DNA of 64,000 nucleotides from Fen-1298 sp050015675 (GCA_050015675.1 JBEKAY010000015.1:7121-71120), one strand, 5' to 3'. Positions 25,525 through 34,673 are shown, counted from the stretch's first letter. The notes: a model not told the origin generated them from the letters alone. A program made the numbers and translations.

Positions 25525-25573
25525 GGTGTCACGGTACGTCTGCCCCGTGTATTTTACGGGGGACCGTGACACC
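25525..25573. repeat. 49-nt perfect hairpin
   Basis: The outer arms GGTGTCACGGT and ACCGTGACACC pair perfectly over 11 bp. An inner pair CCCCGT/ACGGGG gives a long hairpin with a 7-base tip. A smaller inverted repeat TCACGAACAAATTCGTGA lies 40 bp before it. It is upstream of kaiC and downstream of the Lys-rich peptide gene; it may be a terminator-like structure or a REP-type element. Confidence 0.6.
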
Positions 25574-25652
25574 TATGTCGGATTTTGGGCCAACCTCGTT
25601 TAACTTCGCTGAATTGCGTTTTCAGACGGAGTTTGGATTGAGATAATAAACC

Positions 25653-25787
25653 TCAACTGTGTTCTTGACTGAGAAGTCCTTGATTCATTTTTTCATTTTT
25701 CTTCTCTCGTTTAGCCGCTTTTTTTTCTTTCATGGTTTTTGCCGGCTCTTTCTTAGAATTCTTTTTACTGTTTTGACTTTTACTCAT
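25653..25787 (-). CDS. Small Lys-rich peptide
   Basis: 44 residues: MSKSQNSKKNSKKEPAKT, then MKEKKAAKREKKNEK and a short polar end. It starts at 25787 with AAAGGA 8 bases upstream. Nearly half the residues are basic, with no hydrophobic segment, so it is probably a disordered cytoplasmic peptide that binds nucleic acid or other polyanions. The shared promoter element (site C) is 90-150 bp upstream. I know of similar KKAAK-type small proteins in FCB genomes but of no function. Confidence 0.65.
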   Translation of the reverse strand: MSKSQNSKKNSKKEPAKTMKEKKAAKREKKNEKMNQGLLSQEHS

Positions 25788-25875
25788 GATTTTATCCTTT
25801 TTATTTAGATGAAAATCCCCTACTGCATAAGGCAGTCTTCGTCATTCCTGTATTGATGACAAATTTCTATTGAAT

Positions 25876-25936
25876 CATACTATCAGAAAGAAAAATATTG
25901 CACAATAGCCCGAAAGGATGAAAAAAGAATTAATTC
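25876..25936 (-). promoter_or_regulatory. Shared stress-type promoter element, site C (Lys-rich peptide)
   Basis: The 33-bp box (25904-25936) reads GAATTAATTCT, TTTTTCATCC, TTTCGGGCTATT toward the peptide gene. After the constant 19-bp spacer the -10 position holds TAGTAT (within 25876-25884), a weaker match than at the other sites. The -35 position reads TTGTGC. About 88 bases separate the -10 from the start codon. Confidence 0.6.
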
Positions 25937-26053
25937 TTTCAGACAACAAAACTGATCTTTTGTACATAGAGGATAGACGATGAACTACCGTGTTTGGATT
26001 GGTACTCAGAAAAGTACGAGGAAGCGCATACACAATATGCGCAAGCATTGCAC

Positions 26054-27472
26054 TCAAAATCCGACAACATCCCGCACTGCGATTCGAAGCGCGAACCATG
26101 CAAACTGGATGAACGGATCATCCGGCTGCCGAGTATATTTCACTTGACCGATCTTCATTGAACCCGATTTATCCGGCACATTGGTCTTGAGGATCTTAAA
26201 TTTGTTGGCAATGAACGTTTTGATACCATTAGAAAAGCCTTTTTCGCTTCCAGTCTGTCTATTAATGGCTGCAAGTTTCAAGTCATTGTAGACACCCCGC
26301 AAGGTACCGCTGGCGCGTCCCGAAACAACATTGACATCGAATGTTGCCTCCTGAAGGACCCCTGACTTGATGCGCATCTGATCGGATATCTCAAGCATTG
26401 AATTGAGCGGGCTGAGTTCCATTTTGCTCAGTGAACCAGAGTAATGGAACGAGAACTCCGGCGATGCGACAGGAATTCTCATAAGCACTTTCATCGTCCC
26501 GGCATTCACGAACTTCGCTTGTGCATGAATGACTAAAACGGCGTCACGGCCGCCATGATTGGCAATTCCTTCTGCCAACACCTGCATGTTATCAAACGTT
26601 ACGAAAGCCGGCTTCGCACCGAGCACAAACCCCTCACCGTACTTCAGCCATCCGTTCATGAAACTCAGGCTATCGACCTGCAGGGTTTCCTTTATCGAAG
26701 CAAGAATTTCGTTTGGCATGAAAGGACCTGCAGTGTCTCTGCTGTCAGGTTTGAACTTGTTAACCAGAATGTCGAGGAGTGCATCATGAATGTGGACGGA
26801 ACGGGCACGGTAGCTCTTCCCTTGCAGTAAGTCGAGACATGCCAATCCCATCACGCTGATTTGCGGTGTTACAATGCTCAATCGTGTTCTTCTGAAATTA
26901 CTTTCTCTGAAGAATTCATCATCGTCTACCAACGGATGAACCTTTAATGATTCAGCCACAATTTCTGAATCTGGGACTGATACACGCAGCCGTTTACAGA
27001 GAAATTTATAGCGCGACTTCGTGAGATTCAGCATGATATCCTGTGCCTCTACAATAGAGTTGGCAAAGTCATTGGGTGCAAGACTTCCTCCCCAGAGAAG
27101 ATGCAACCAGTGGATCCCGCCCACTGAGAACTGACCCATCTGGTTCGAGAATGTGCCATCGACTGCTCTCAGCGCAACTGAGTCAAATCCGAATTTGTTC
27201 TTTAAGACGTTGTAATTCATGTCGGCGATTCGTATCGAGTACGCGGGATACACCTCAGCAAAAGCTTTTGTAATCCTGGGCTTGATGAATCTGTTCACAA
27301 GGGGATCAGAGAAGAGCAGGAGAGCCAGCGCGCAGATAAGCACTATTGCACCTACGGCAAAGCCCGCATACAACGCTACTTTTAACAGCGACAGCTTTCG
27401 TCGATCAGTTGGTGGATGCTCATTTTGCATATTTTCTATCACTTTGCTTTCTTTCTCACGATCGCAATGCAC
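26054..27472 (-). CDS. AsmA-like / DUF748-like membrane-anchored protein
   Basis: 472 residues from a GTG at 27472; an ATG at 27430 would give 458. After a short cytoplasmic start comes one membrane helix (about residues 30-52), then a long beta-rich periplasmic region with short repeats such as VDSLSFMNGWLKYGEG, ASPEFSFHYSGSLSKMELSPLNSMLE and FDVNVVSGRASGTLRGVYNDL. This layout and the last motifs resemble the AsmA/DUF748 group, proposed to bridge inner and outer membranes for lipid transport. The family call is tentative. It is convergent with nothing and stands alone on the minus strand. Confidence 0.55.
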   Translation of the reverse strand: MHCDREKESKVIENMQNEHPPTDRRKLSLLKVALYAGFAVGAIVLICALALLLFSDPLVNRFIKPRITKAFAEVYPAYSIRIADMNYNVLKNKFGFDSVALRAVDGTFSNQMGQFSVGGIHWLHLLWGGSLAPNDFANSIVEAQDIMLNLTKSRYKFLCKRLRVSVPDSEIVAESLKVHPLVDDDEFFRESNFRRTRLSIVTPQISVMGLACLDLLQGKSYRARSVHIHDALLDILVNKFKPDSRDTAGPFMPNEILASIKETLQVDSLSFMNGWLKYGEGFVLGAKPAFVTFDNMQVLAEGIANHGGRDAVLVIHAQAKFVNAGTMKVLMRIPVASPEFSFHYSGSLSKMELSPLNSMLEISDQMRIKSGVLQEATFDVNVVSGRASGTLRGVYNDLKLAAINRQTGSEKGFSNGIKTFIANKFKILKTNVPDKSGSMKIGQVKYTRQPDDPFIQFAWFALRIAVRDVVGF

Positions 27473-27520
27473 ATGCTTTTCTTAAAGGTGTGTACAGAAA
27501 AAGATTGACGGATGTAAATG

Positions 27521-28132
27521 TCATATCAAACTCACGAGGGCAGCAATCCCCGATAGAATGATCAAGACGCCGGAAATCCTATTGACCCATGTGAGTCCAC
27601 CTGCGTCTAACTTTTTTCTGAATAATGTAGCAACGTAACCGAGCGTCAAAAACCATAAACTCGAACCTGTAAACACTCCGAGAACAAGAATGCACGCTGA
27701 AATGATACTAAGCCTATGTCCCAGCCCAAAGGCAGCGAACACAGCAATAAAGGCAAAGATAGTCATTGGATTGGTAAGTGCGAGGAGAAAGGCGGAGATG
27801 TACGATCCCAACATTCCCTTGTTGTCGGAGGGGATTTTAGGGACTTTGCGCTTTGCACGAAATGTCCTTATTCCAAGATACAAGAGTAATCCTCCTCCAA
27901 CCAAACTTACCCAAAAGTGCTGGCCGGTGATCATATCCGAAATAAACGTGAGCCCGAACGCAGCGATACTGCCGTACAGCGAATCTGCGGTTGCAGCTCC
28001 AAGGCCGATGATCAGGCCGCGTGTGTGCCCCTCAGCCAGTGTCTTGCGGATGCACATTATTCCAATCGGTCCTATAGGCACCGCCATCGCAAATCCAATA
28101 ATCAGTCCTTTGAGGAAAAAAATCGGTTCCAT
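27521..28132 (-). CDS. LysE family exporter
   Basis: 203 residues from the ATG at 28132. Six hydrophobic helices are visible. The N-terminal GLIIGFAMAVPIGPIGIMCIRKTLAEGHTRGLIIGLGAATADSLYG is the LysE/RhtB signature, and NPMTIFAFIAVFAAFG marks the central repeat. These inner-membrane proteins export amino acids or related small molecules; the substrate cannot be told. The PAP2 gene ends 45 bp upstream on the same strand. Confidence 0.88.
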   Translation of the reverse strand: MEPIFFLKGLIIGFAMAVPIGPIGIMCIRKTLAEGHTRGLIIGLGAATADSLYGSIAAFGLTFISDMITGQHFWVSLVGGGLLLYLGIRTFRAKRKVPKIPSDNKGMLGSYISAFLLALTNPMTIFAFIAVFAAFGLGHRLSIISACILVLGVFTGSSLWFLTLGYVATLFRKKLDAGGLTWVNRISGVLIILSGIAALVSLI

Positions 28133-28177
28133 ACAACAATCTTTCAATTCAATTTGTGTACCATGATTCACACATTC

Positions 28178-29041
28178 CTATTTCAAAAAATCTGGCTGCC
28201 ATTTTACGGCTATCCCTGTCGCTACGGATGAAGAATACAATCCTAATGAGATGTTTTTGTCTTGGAAACGATGAAGTTCGGGAATAAGTATGCCGCACAA
28301 TGCCCCTACTCCCATACCAACCATCACATCGGAAGGAAAATGCGCGAGCGATTTCACTCTAAAATATCCCTCAATAAGTGGAGGAATTAACGCTGCGCCG
28401 TATAAAAGATATTTATTGTTTCCTATTCCAGGATTATAATCACTATACACTTTTGCCATAAAGAAAGTGGATGCCGTGACAACTGCCTCATGGCCGCTGT
28501 AGAATGAATTCCGGTTATTGGCTGATTTTCTCTGGTCATAACTAAGTTGATCATAGTATGCGATAGGCCGGATTCTATTTTGAAAATTAACCCCGAGAGG
28601 ACTCCATTCATAAATATTAGGGGTGATCGACATGGTTTCCATATACATGAGTAACACGTCAACCCAATCCTGTTTGATCTGTTTATCAAACATGAGAAAA
28701 ACCGGAAGAACAACAGTAGCCGCAACGCCATAATCTGAATACTTTGCAAAGACATCTATTTTAGAAGGGTCTTGATCAAAAGCCCAGCTATCAATACCGT
28801 TAAAGATACTTTTGTTCAATGCCTGTATTTCTAAAGGAGTCAACTCTGATTTGTGAAATACCAGTCCTTCTCCCAGATAATTTGCCGACAATCCAACGCC
28901 AATGATGGTGCCTGTTACCCAATAATTAACATGATAAGGATGGAATGAAGAATCACGTGCAGAAGATTGAGAATACACCTGTTGAGCTAAACAGATACCC
29001 AAATACGCAAGAATAATAAATCTACATCGATAAGTTTTCAT
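28178..29041 (-). CDS. PAP2 superfamily phosphatase, exported/membrane
   Basis: 287 residues from the ATG at 29041. A signal peptide ends near QQVYSQ. The PAP2 acid phosphatase motifs are partly visible: RIRPIAYY, then SFYSGHEAVV (catalytic His in SGH) and RVKSLAHFPSDVMVGMGVG (second catalytic His). Several hydrophobic segments suggest a membrane-embedded enzyme acting on lipid phosphates or undecaprenyl diphosphate in the periplasm. It may pair with the LysE gene in transcription. The substrate is inferred only from the family. Confidence 0.85.
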   Translation of the reverse strand: MKTYRCRFIILAYLGICLAQQVYSQSSARDSSFHPYHVNYWVTGTIIGVGLSANYLGEGLVFHKSELTPLEIQALNKSIFNGIDSWAFDQDPSKIDVFAKYSDYGVAATVVLPVFLMFDKQIKQDWVDVLLMYMETMSITPNIYEWSPLGVNFQNRIRPIAYYDQLSYDQRKSANNRNSFYSGHEAVVTASTFFMAKVYSDYNPGIGNNKYLLYGAALIPPLIEGYFRVKSLAHFPSDVMVGMGVGALCGILIPELHRFQDKNISLGLYSSSVATGIAVKWQPDFLK

Positions 29042-29104
29042 GATTCCGATCTCATATTTATTAAAACTAAATAATATCACCTGCCGTAATATTTTTTTTA
29101 AATT

Positions 29105-30184
29105 TCAAGTATCGGAATGGATCTTCTTTTTCGACACAGGTGGAATACTCTCGGCGGGCTTTTCCGAGTCGAGCAACACTGCTATCCATCGTGTACTTTC
29201 ATTATTCTGAAAGGCAAACTTCAAGGTCATTGTAAACGGAATGCATAGAATCACACCGATCGGACCAAGGAGGCCTCCCCAAAAAATCAGGGAGAGAAAG
29301 ACGACCAAGGTAGACAATCCAAGTTTCCTTCCCATAAGCCGCGGCTCGACCACGTTTCCGAGTGTGAAGCCAACGGCAAGATAACCGGCAGCAACAAGCG
29401 CAGCAGGTCCGGGACCGAGTTGAATGAGCGCCAGTACCACCGGAGGAATGGAGGCAATAATTTGGCCCAGATTGGGTATAAAGTGGAGCAGAAATGCTAT
29501 GAAACCCCACAGGATGGGAAAGTCTACACCGAGAATGATCAACCATACCGTCAGTATAGCTGCAGCGGCGAAACTAATGATCGTCTTGATGATCATGTAT
29601 CGCTGGATATCATTGACAAACTTCGTGAACTGTGGAAAGGCAAGATGAGGCTCACCGTATATAGAACGGAGCTTGATGGGAAAGCTTGATGCCTCAAGAA
29701 GAATAAATGTTACCGTGAGCAGGATCAGCACGACGTTGGAAAACACTGATCCCATCTCTGAGAGCAAGCCAAAAAAAAGACCCAAGATCGGCCCCGGATT
29801 GAGATATTCAAGCAGGACCGAGTCAGTGACGACAATATGCTTGCTTGCCAACAGGGGCTGGAGCGCCAAGACTTGCTCATGTAGGCGTTTCTGATAGAAA
29901 GGCAATGCATTAGAAAAGGTGTTGAGAGACGTTCCTACCACAACACCTATAATCAGCAGAAGAGTAATCATACCTGCCATGACAATCATTACTGCTGCGA
30001 AAGAATGAATCCGTTTCTGTCCTAGCCAGAGTACCGGCGGCGTGCCAAGGAGAGCAAGGAACACAGAGACAAGGAACAATGCAACAATCGACTGTGCTTG
30101 ATTGACACCATAGATGATGATCACGATCGCTGCTGCGATAACGAGGAAGCGCGTTCCGTTGATAACGTCACTTTGTTTAGGCAT
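29105..30184 (-). CDS. AI-2E family (PerM-type) membrane protein
   Basis: 359 residues from the ATG at 30184 (AAAGGG upstream). Eight hydrophobic segments with the family pattern: paired N-terminal helices, a soluble middle part and a C-terminal block with FLLHFIPNLGQIIASIPPVVLALIQ, VEPRLMGRKLGLSTLVVFLSLIFWG and GPIGVILCIPFT. Members are called AI-2 exporters (TqsA) or function as ion antiporters; which applies here cannot be decided. It lies 74 bp downstream of grpE on the same strand. Confidence 0.9.
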   Translation of the reverse strand: MPKQSDVINGTRFLVIAAAIVIIIYGVNQAQSIVALFLVSVFLALLGTPPVLWLGQKRIHSFAAVMIVMAGMITLLLIIGVVVGTSLNTFSNALPFYQKRLHEQVLALQPLLASKHIVVTDSVLLEYLNPGPILGLFFGLLSEMGSVFSNVVLILLTVTFILLEASSFPIKLRSIYGEPHLAFPQFTKFVNDIQRYMIIKTIISFAAAAILTVWLIILGVDFPILWGFIAFLLHFIPNLGQIIASIPPVVLALIQLGPGPAALVAAGYLAVGFTLGNVVEPRLMGRKLGLSTLVVFLSLIFWGGLLGPIGVILCIPFTMTLKFAFQNNESTRWIAVLLDSEKPAESIPPVSKKKIHSDT

Positions 30185-30258
30185 AAACACCCTTTCTTTC
30201 TTCACTCATAACTCGAATATATCCCAACTCCACATGTGACTTCTTTTGTCTTCATATG

Positions 30259-30762
30259 TTATCCTGCAACTCGTACTTGAGCAGGGCGCAGTAGTTCATT
30301 ATTCCACAGATAGCCGCGACGCAGTTCATCAACAACAATTCCCGGTTCACTATGTTCATGTTTCACCATTGCCACAGCTTCATGCAGATTATGGTCGAAT
30401 GACGTGCCGACACTTTCGAAAGGGAGAACTCCGTGCGTTGCCAACAATGCAAGAAATTTTTGATGGATGATGTGCACTCCTTTCACAAAAGGCTGCTTCG
30501 CGTCGTGTGCGCTCTTCAACGCTTTTTCTATATCGTCGACGATGTCTAACATGGGAAGCAACATTCCCCGTTTACTTTCCTCGGCAATCTTGTTGCCGTC
30601 ACGCTCAATGCGGCGACGATAATTCTTGAAGTCCGCCAACGTGCGCAGGTTTCGGTCACGCTCATGTAGTAGCTCTTCTTGCAATTCCTGGACTTCTATC
30701 GCCCAATCAGCAGGCGGCAGCAGGTTCTGTTCGTTCTCGTTTTCGTGTACGGGTATTTCCAT
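30259..30762 (-). CDS. grpE: GrpE nucleotide exchange factor
   Basis: 167 residues from the ATG at 30762 (AAGGTG upstream). An N-terminal coiled coil (LQEELLHERDRNLRTLADFKNYRRRIERD) is followed by the beta domain with LLPMLDIVDDIEKAL, GVHIIHQKFLALLATHGV, FDHNLHEAVAMVKHEHSEPGIVVDELRRGY and LLRPAQVRV. GrpE releases ADP from DnaK. It is separated from dnaK and dnaJ, so this may be an accessory copy paired with the CbpA-type protein at 22244-23197. The N-terminal extension before the coiled coil is short. Confidence 0.92.
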   Translation of the reverse strand: MEIPVHENENEQNLLPPADWAIEVQELQEELLHERDRNLRTLADFKNYRRRIERDGNKIAEESKRGMLLPMLDIVDDIEKALKSAHDAKQPFVKGVHIIHQKFLALLATHGVLPFESVGTSFDHNLHEAVAMVKHEHSEPGIVVDELRRGYLWNNELLRPAQVRVAG

Positions 30763-30809
30763 CAAGCACCTTTATTATTGTTCGCCAACTTCCGTTTTGT
30801 GGAATTGGT

Positions 30810-31250
30810 TCAGGATTTTTCTTCTTCCTTTTTTTCTTTTATCTCCTCAACCAGTTCAGTATATTCTTTTGAAAGTTCGGTTATCTCGGCTTCTGTTTTT
30901 TCTTCTGCATTAATTACCGCATTGTTTGCAGACTTGTGTGATGCGACAAGTTCATTTAATTTTAAATGAAGCGAGGCGGAGAAATGAATGAATGATTTTT
31001 GAATAATAAACAAATATAAAAACGTGACACCGAGAATTACATCTCCGATGGCGGAATGAATATCTTGAGTGTAAAACCGCTTGTTGGCGAGCCAGAATAT
31101 TACCGTGCCTAAGGCAATAATAAACGTGATGGAATTGCCGAGTATGGCAGTAGCGATGGAGGTAAGTTTTTCAAAACCTCTTTCCATATGCCTGAATAGA
31201 TTTTTATAATTATCTGTCTTTATTTTTTTTATAGTCATTGTTCGCATCAT
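30810..31250 (-). CDS. Low-affinity iron permease-type membrane protein
   Basis: 146 residues. A basic start with FRHMERGFEKLTSIATAILGNSITFIIALGTVIFWL, then DIHSAIGDVILGVTFLYLFIIQKSF, matches the PF04120 (Fet4-like) family of small two-helix-pair proteins. A C-terminal Glu/Lys-rich coiled coil (about 95-146) follows with HLKLNELVASHKSANNAV, as usual for this family. Despite the family name, bacterial members are not proven iron transporters. No clear ribosome site decides between starts at 31250 and 31238. Confidence 0.8.
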   Translation of the reverse strand: MMRTMTIKKIKTDNYKNLFRHMERGFEKLTSIATAILGNSITFIIALGTVIFWLANKRFYTQDIHSAIGDVILGVTFLYLFIIQKSFIHFSASLHLKLNELVASHKSANNAVINAEEKTEAEITELSKEYTELVEEIKEKKEEEKS

Positions 31251-31309
31251 TCAATTACTATTTCATTGTTCGTGTAAGATGAATTTGCAGAATATTCTTC
31301 ATGAGCAAT

Positions 31310-32320
31310 TCAGTTAACTTTCACAAGCTGTTTACCAAGATTATCTCCCGCAAACAATCCGATGAAAGCTTTTGGTGCATTGTCCAATCCCTCGATAACA
31401 TTTTCGGCATACTTCAGTTTCTTTTCCTTCAACCATTTAGCCAATTGACGTATTCCCTCGTCGAATCGGTTTGCATAATTACGTACAATGAACCCTTTCA
31501 TGAGGGCACTAACCGTGAGCAAGCGAGGCTGGAGTCGAGGACCCATAGTAATTTGTGTTTCGTTGTATAAGGATATTTGTCCACACAAAGGAATTCGGGC
31601 GTTATTGTTGATCAAAGAAATGACTGCGTCTGAGATGTCACCACCAACATTATCAAAGTAAATGTCAACGCCATTCGGACAAGCTTCCTTTAACGCTTTT
31701 CTCAGATGAGGAACAGTTTTATAATTGATTGCGATATCAAATCCCAATTCATCAATCAAGTACTTGGTTTTTCTATCAGAGCCTGCAATACCGACAACAC
31801 GACAACCATGGATCTTGGCTATCTGCCCTACGATCATTCCTACTGCACCCGCCGCGCCAGAGACAACGACCGTTTCACCTGACTTTGGCTGTCCAATATC
31901 CAACAATCCGAAATATGCAGTAAGCCCGGGCATTCCCAGCACTCCCAGTGCTGTACTCACCGGGGCTAATTCAGGATTTATCTTCCGCACTTCTTTTTCG
32001 CCGGCTACAGAGTAATCCTGCCAACCAAGATTTCCGATTACGAAATCCCCTTTGACAAAGTTATTTGATTTTGACTCAACGACCTCTCCGACAATTCCTC
32101 CATTTAGAACTTCGTTTAGCTGAAAAGGCGCAACATAGGATTTTCGACCATTCATCCTGCCTCTCATGTAAGGATCAACGGAAAGAAATCGTGTTCGTAA
32201 TAATACCTGTCCGTTCATCGGTTGAGGTATTGCGGATGTAACCATCTTAAAACAACTCTCATTCGGTATTCCGACTGGTCTCTTGACCAACAGGATTTGT
32301 CTATTGATTTGTTGTTGCAC
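31310..32320 (-). CDS. NADP-dependent MDR oxidoreductase (PTGR/CurA-like)
   Basis: 336 residues from a GTG at 32320, chosen for GGAG 5 bases upstream. It has the zinc-free MDR pattern of prostaglandin reductase and curcumin reductase: FLSVDPYMRGRM near the start, LGMPGLTAYFGLLDIG, VVVSGAAGAVGMIVGQIAKIHGCRVVGIAGS and VDIYFDNVGGD, with a NAD(P) site AAGAVG. It should reduce activated double bonds with NADPH, detoxifying enals and enones. It neighbours an old yellow enzyme that acts on similar substrates, but I see no shared promoter element upstream of it. Confidence 0.9.
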   Translation of the reverse strand: MQQQINRQILLVKRPVGIPNESCFKMVTSAIPQPMNGQVLLRTRFLSVDPYMRGRMNGRKSYVAPFQLNEVLNGGIVGEVVESKSNNFVKGDFVIGNLGWQDYSVAGEKEVRKINPELAPVSTALGVLGMPGLTAYFGLLDIGQPKSGETVVVSGAAGAVGMIVGQIAKIHGCRVVGIAGSDRKTKYLIDELGFDIAINYKTVPHLRKALKEACPNGVDIYFDNVGGDISDAVISLINNNARIPLCGQISLYNETQITMGPRLQPRLLTVSALMKGFIVRNYANRFDEGIRQLAKWLKEKKLKYAENVIEGLDNAPKAFIGLFAGDNLGKQLVKVN

Positions 32321-32451
32321 TGTATCTCCATAACAAGTTGAAAGTATCAACGAATGTTATTGTAAAAATGTTGTCGGATTCTCTTATTGTCTCTTGTTTT
32401 TTCACTAACAAACAGGCATCCTTTTTATTTCAACAAGCCAGAAGTGTTTCC

Positions 32452-33111
32452 TTATTTAATCAGAACAAGTTTCCTGATGTCTGTAAATGACCCGGTTTGC
32501 AATCTATAGAAATACACTCCACTCGGCAGAACTGCAGCATTCCATATCTTCGAGTAATTGCCGGCCGCCATGTTTTCACTCACGATAGTCGCCATTTCCT
32601 GTCCTGTCAGGTTATACACTTTTATCGAAATATAGGTTTGAAATGGAATATCAAACGAAATCGTTGTTGTTGGATTGAACGGATTCGGAAAGTTCTGCCC
32701 AAGCTTGAAAGCATTGGGTCGTAAAGAAGTCTGATCATTTTCTATACCTGTGGCTTTGGACGCAGTGAACGATCCTGTCATCCCTATAGAAAAATGGAAA
32801 TCGCATTGATACAAATATGCCCCTGCAACAGTGACAGGACATGTGAATACGCTGCCGGAGGCCTGATGAAAGCTTGATGCACCGGCGGGAACACTCGTCG
32901 AACTCAGCGGATGCATGACGAAATCGCCCTGCCACATAACCGTGTCGCCTACGGAAACATTTAAAGAATTGGGTGAATAAGTAAATCCAAACGTACCACC
33001 GAACTGGATGACATGTGTTGTTGCGTGTGCTGTAGTGACAACAGCGAGTAACACCACGACCCATAGAATCGATGTTGTTCTCTGAAATACTGAGATGGAT
33101 TGTGTTTTCAT
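32452..33111 (-). CDS. Secreted cupredoxin-like protein with T9SS sorting domain
   Basis: 219 residues from the ATG at 33111 (AAAGGA upstream). After a signal peptide ending near AHATT comes a plastocyanin-like domain (residues about 32-118) with copper ligands placed as expected: His in DFVMHPL, then Cys, His and Met in YQCDFHFSIGM. A T9SS type A domain fills the rest (FPNPFNPTTTISFDI, VYFYRLQTGSFTDIRKLVLIK). It should be a small copper protein on the cell surface, possibly in extracellular electron transfer or copper binding; the role is inference. Confidence 0.85.
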   Translation of the reverse strand: MKTQSISVFQRTTSILWVVVLLAVVTTAHATTHVIQFGGTFGFTYSPNSLNVSVGDTVMWQGDFVMHPLSSTSVPAGASSFHQASGSVFTCPVTVAGAYLYQCDFHFSIGMTGSFTASKATGIENDQTSLRPNAFKLGQNFPNPFNPTTTISFDIPFQTYISIKVYNLTGQEMATIVSENMAAGNYSKIWNAAVLPSGVYFYRLQTGSFTDIRKLVLIK

Positions 33112-33161
33112 GATAAATCCTTTCTGAATTGGTTTGTTAGTTATTCGATCGTTTGATGAGA

Positions 33162-34250
33162 TCACGTAACATACTTAGGATAGTCTGTATATCCCTTTTC
33201 ACCCGGAGTATAAAATGTATTCGTATCAAGTTCTTTTGAAAGCGGCCAACTATGAACGAATCGTTCGACGAGATCAGGATTATTAATAAATGGCCTACCG
33301 AATGTGATAAGGTCCGCAAGGCCTCCCTGTAATTCGTTTTCAGCGCGCTCCTTTGTATATCCACCACCAAGAATAATTGTACCGTGAAATCTTTCGCGGA
33401 TCGCTTTTTTCATATCGATGGGCACTTCCGGCGCTCCCATACTGCTATGGTCCACTACATGGATATATAGTATCTCCATTCGATTGATCTGTTCCGCAAG
33501 ATATTTATATGTGTTTTCGATTTCAGGATAGGGAGGCATATCGCTTGCTACACCATACGGCGATAAGCGAATACCGACTCTCTCCTTTCCAATTGCTTTC
33601 ACTGCGCCGCCTACTACTTCCAACAGGAAACGGCAACGGTTTTCTACGCTGCCCCCATAGTTATCGTTTCTTCTATTACTCACAGGAGACAAAAATTGTT
33701 CTAACAAATATCCGTTTGCACCGTGAAGTTCTATACCATCAAACCCTACTTTTATTGCGTTCGTTGCAGCAGAAATGTATTCTTGTTTAGTATGTTCTAT
33801 TTCTTCAATGGTCATTTCTTTGGGGATCGGGAAATCCTGCAACCCTTGAGCATCTGTCCATATTTGTCCGGCTGGCTTAACAGCAGATGGTGCAATAATT
33901 TTTGCATGTTCGAGCATATTCGCAGAATGACTGATGCGTCCGGTATGCATGAGCTGAACAAATATTTTTCCGTCATTGGCATGCACGGCATTTGTGATTT
34001 TCTTCCAACCTTCCACTTGTGCTCCGCTAAAGATACCGGGGATTCTGGCATACCCGAGACCGTTCGGCGAAGGAGATGTCCCTTCGGTAATTATGAGTCC
34101 TGCAGCAGCACGCTGTCCATAGAATTCAGCCATTAAGTCGTTTGGAATATTACTCACTGCACGAGAGCGTGTCATAGGTGCCATAACGATTCGATTTTTT
34201 AGCTCAATGTTACCCAGTTTATACGGGCTTAATAATTCAACGTTTTTCAT
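33162..34250 (-). CDS. Old yellow enzyme-type alkene reductase
   Basis: 362 residues, start after AAGGAGAGG. FMN-binding TIM barrel with KNRIVMAPMTRSRA near the N-terminus, FVQLMHTGRISH, and the substrate-binding pair in ELHGANGYLLEQFLSPVSNRRNDNYGG (His and Asn where most OYEs have His-His or His-Asn). GGGY and FGRPFINNPDL complete the phosphate site. NADPH-dependent reduction of enones, nitro compounds or quinones is expected. The shared promoter element (site D) lies 167-227 bp upstream. Confidence 0.93.
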   Translation of the reverse strand: MKNVELLSPYKLGNIELKNRIVMAPMTRSRAVSNIPNDLMAEFYGQRAAAGLIITEGTSPSPNGLGYARIPGIFSGAQVEGWKKITNAVHANDGKIFVQLMHTGRISHSANMLEHAKIIAPSAVKPAGQIWTDAQGLQDFPIPKEMTIEEIEHTKQEYISAATNAIKVGFDGIELHGANGYLLEQFLSPVSNRRNDNYGGSVENRCRFLLEVVGGAVKAIGKERVGIRLSPYGVASDMPPYPEIENTYKYLAEQINRMEILYIHVVDHSSMGAPEVPIDMKKAIRERFHGTIILGGGYTKERAENELQGGLADLITFGRPFINNPDLVERFVHSWPLSKELDTNTFYTPGEKGYTDYPKYVT

Positions 34251-34416
34251 TTTACCTCTCCTTGATAAATAGTATATACATCACATTTAGTTGGAACAAG
34301 AACTGGTTTATGATTTTCCGAGAAACACGACGGAATCATTTTCTATAACTATCCATTTTTTATATCTGTTAAATCTCGGTCGATGAAGGGATGAAATACT
34401 CCCCTCAACTATTAAT

Positions 34417-34477
34417 AAGTATATTAACAACTACGCTGAGAAGTAATAGCCCGAAAGGATGAAAGGGGAGTTAATCC
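34417..34477 (-). promoter_or_regulatory. Shared stress-type promoter element, site D (old yellow enzyme)
   Basis: The 33-bp box (34445-34477) reads GGATTAACTCC, CCTTTCATCC, TTTCGGGCTATT toward the reductase gene; 19 bp later AATATACTT (34417-34425) supplies TATACT as -10. The leader also matches site B (TTTCATC, CTTCATCGACCG). Site F, in the opposite direction, begins 34 bp upstream, so the two form a divergent pair. Confidence 0.7.
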
Positions 34478-34510
34478 TTTTTAGGAGAGTATAAAAGAAC
34501 TTGGCACAAA

Positions 34511-34571
34511 GAATTAATCCTTTTTTCATTCTTTCGGGCGATTCTCATTTATATAAATCATTGGTATTCTT
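34511..34571 (+). promoter_or_regulatory. Shared stress-type promoter element, site F (41-residue membrane peptide)
   Basis: On the plus strand the 33-bp box (34511-34543) reads GAATTAATCCT, TTTTTCATTC, TTTCGGGCGATT; exactly 19 bp later comes GGTATTCTT (34563-34571), with TATTCT as -10. The gene at 34674 starts about 100 bp downstream. With site D it makes a back-to-back arrangement. Confidence 0.65.
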
Positions 34572-34673
34572 TTCTTGGGTTCATTGAGAAGATAAAGAAA
34601 ATGATTTGTATGAACGGCTGAATATATTTATCGATCAATATTCATCAGGTAATAACACAAGGATAATACACTT

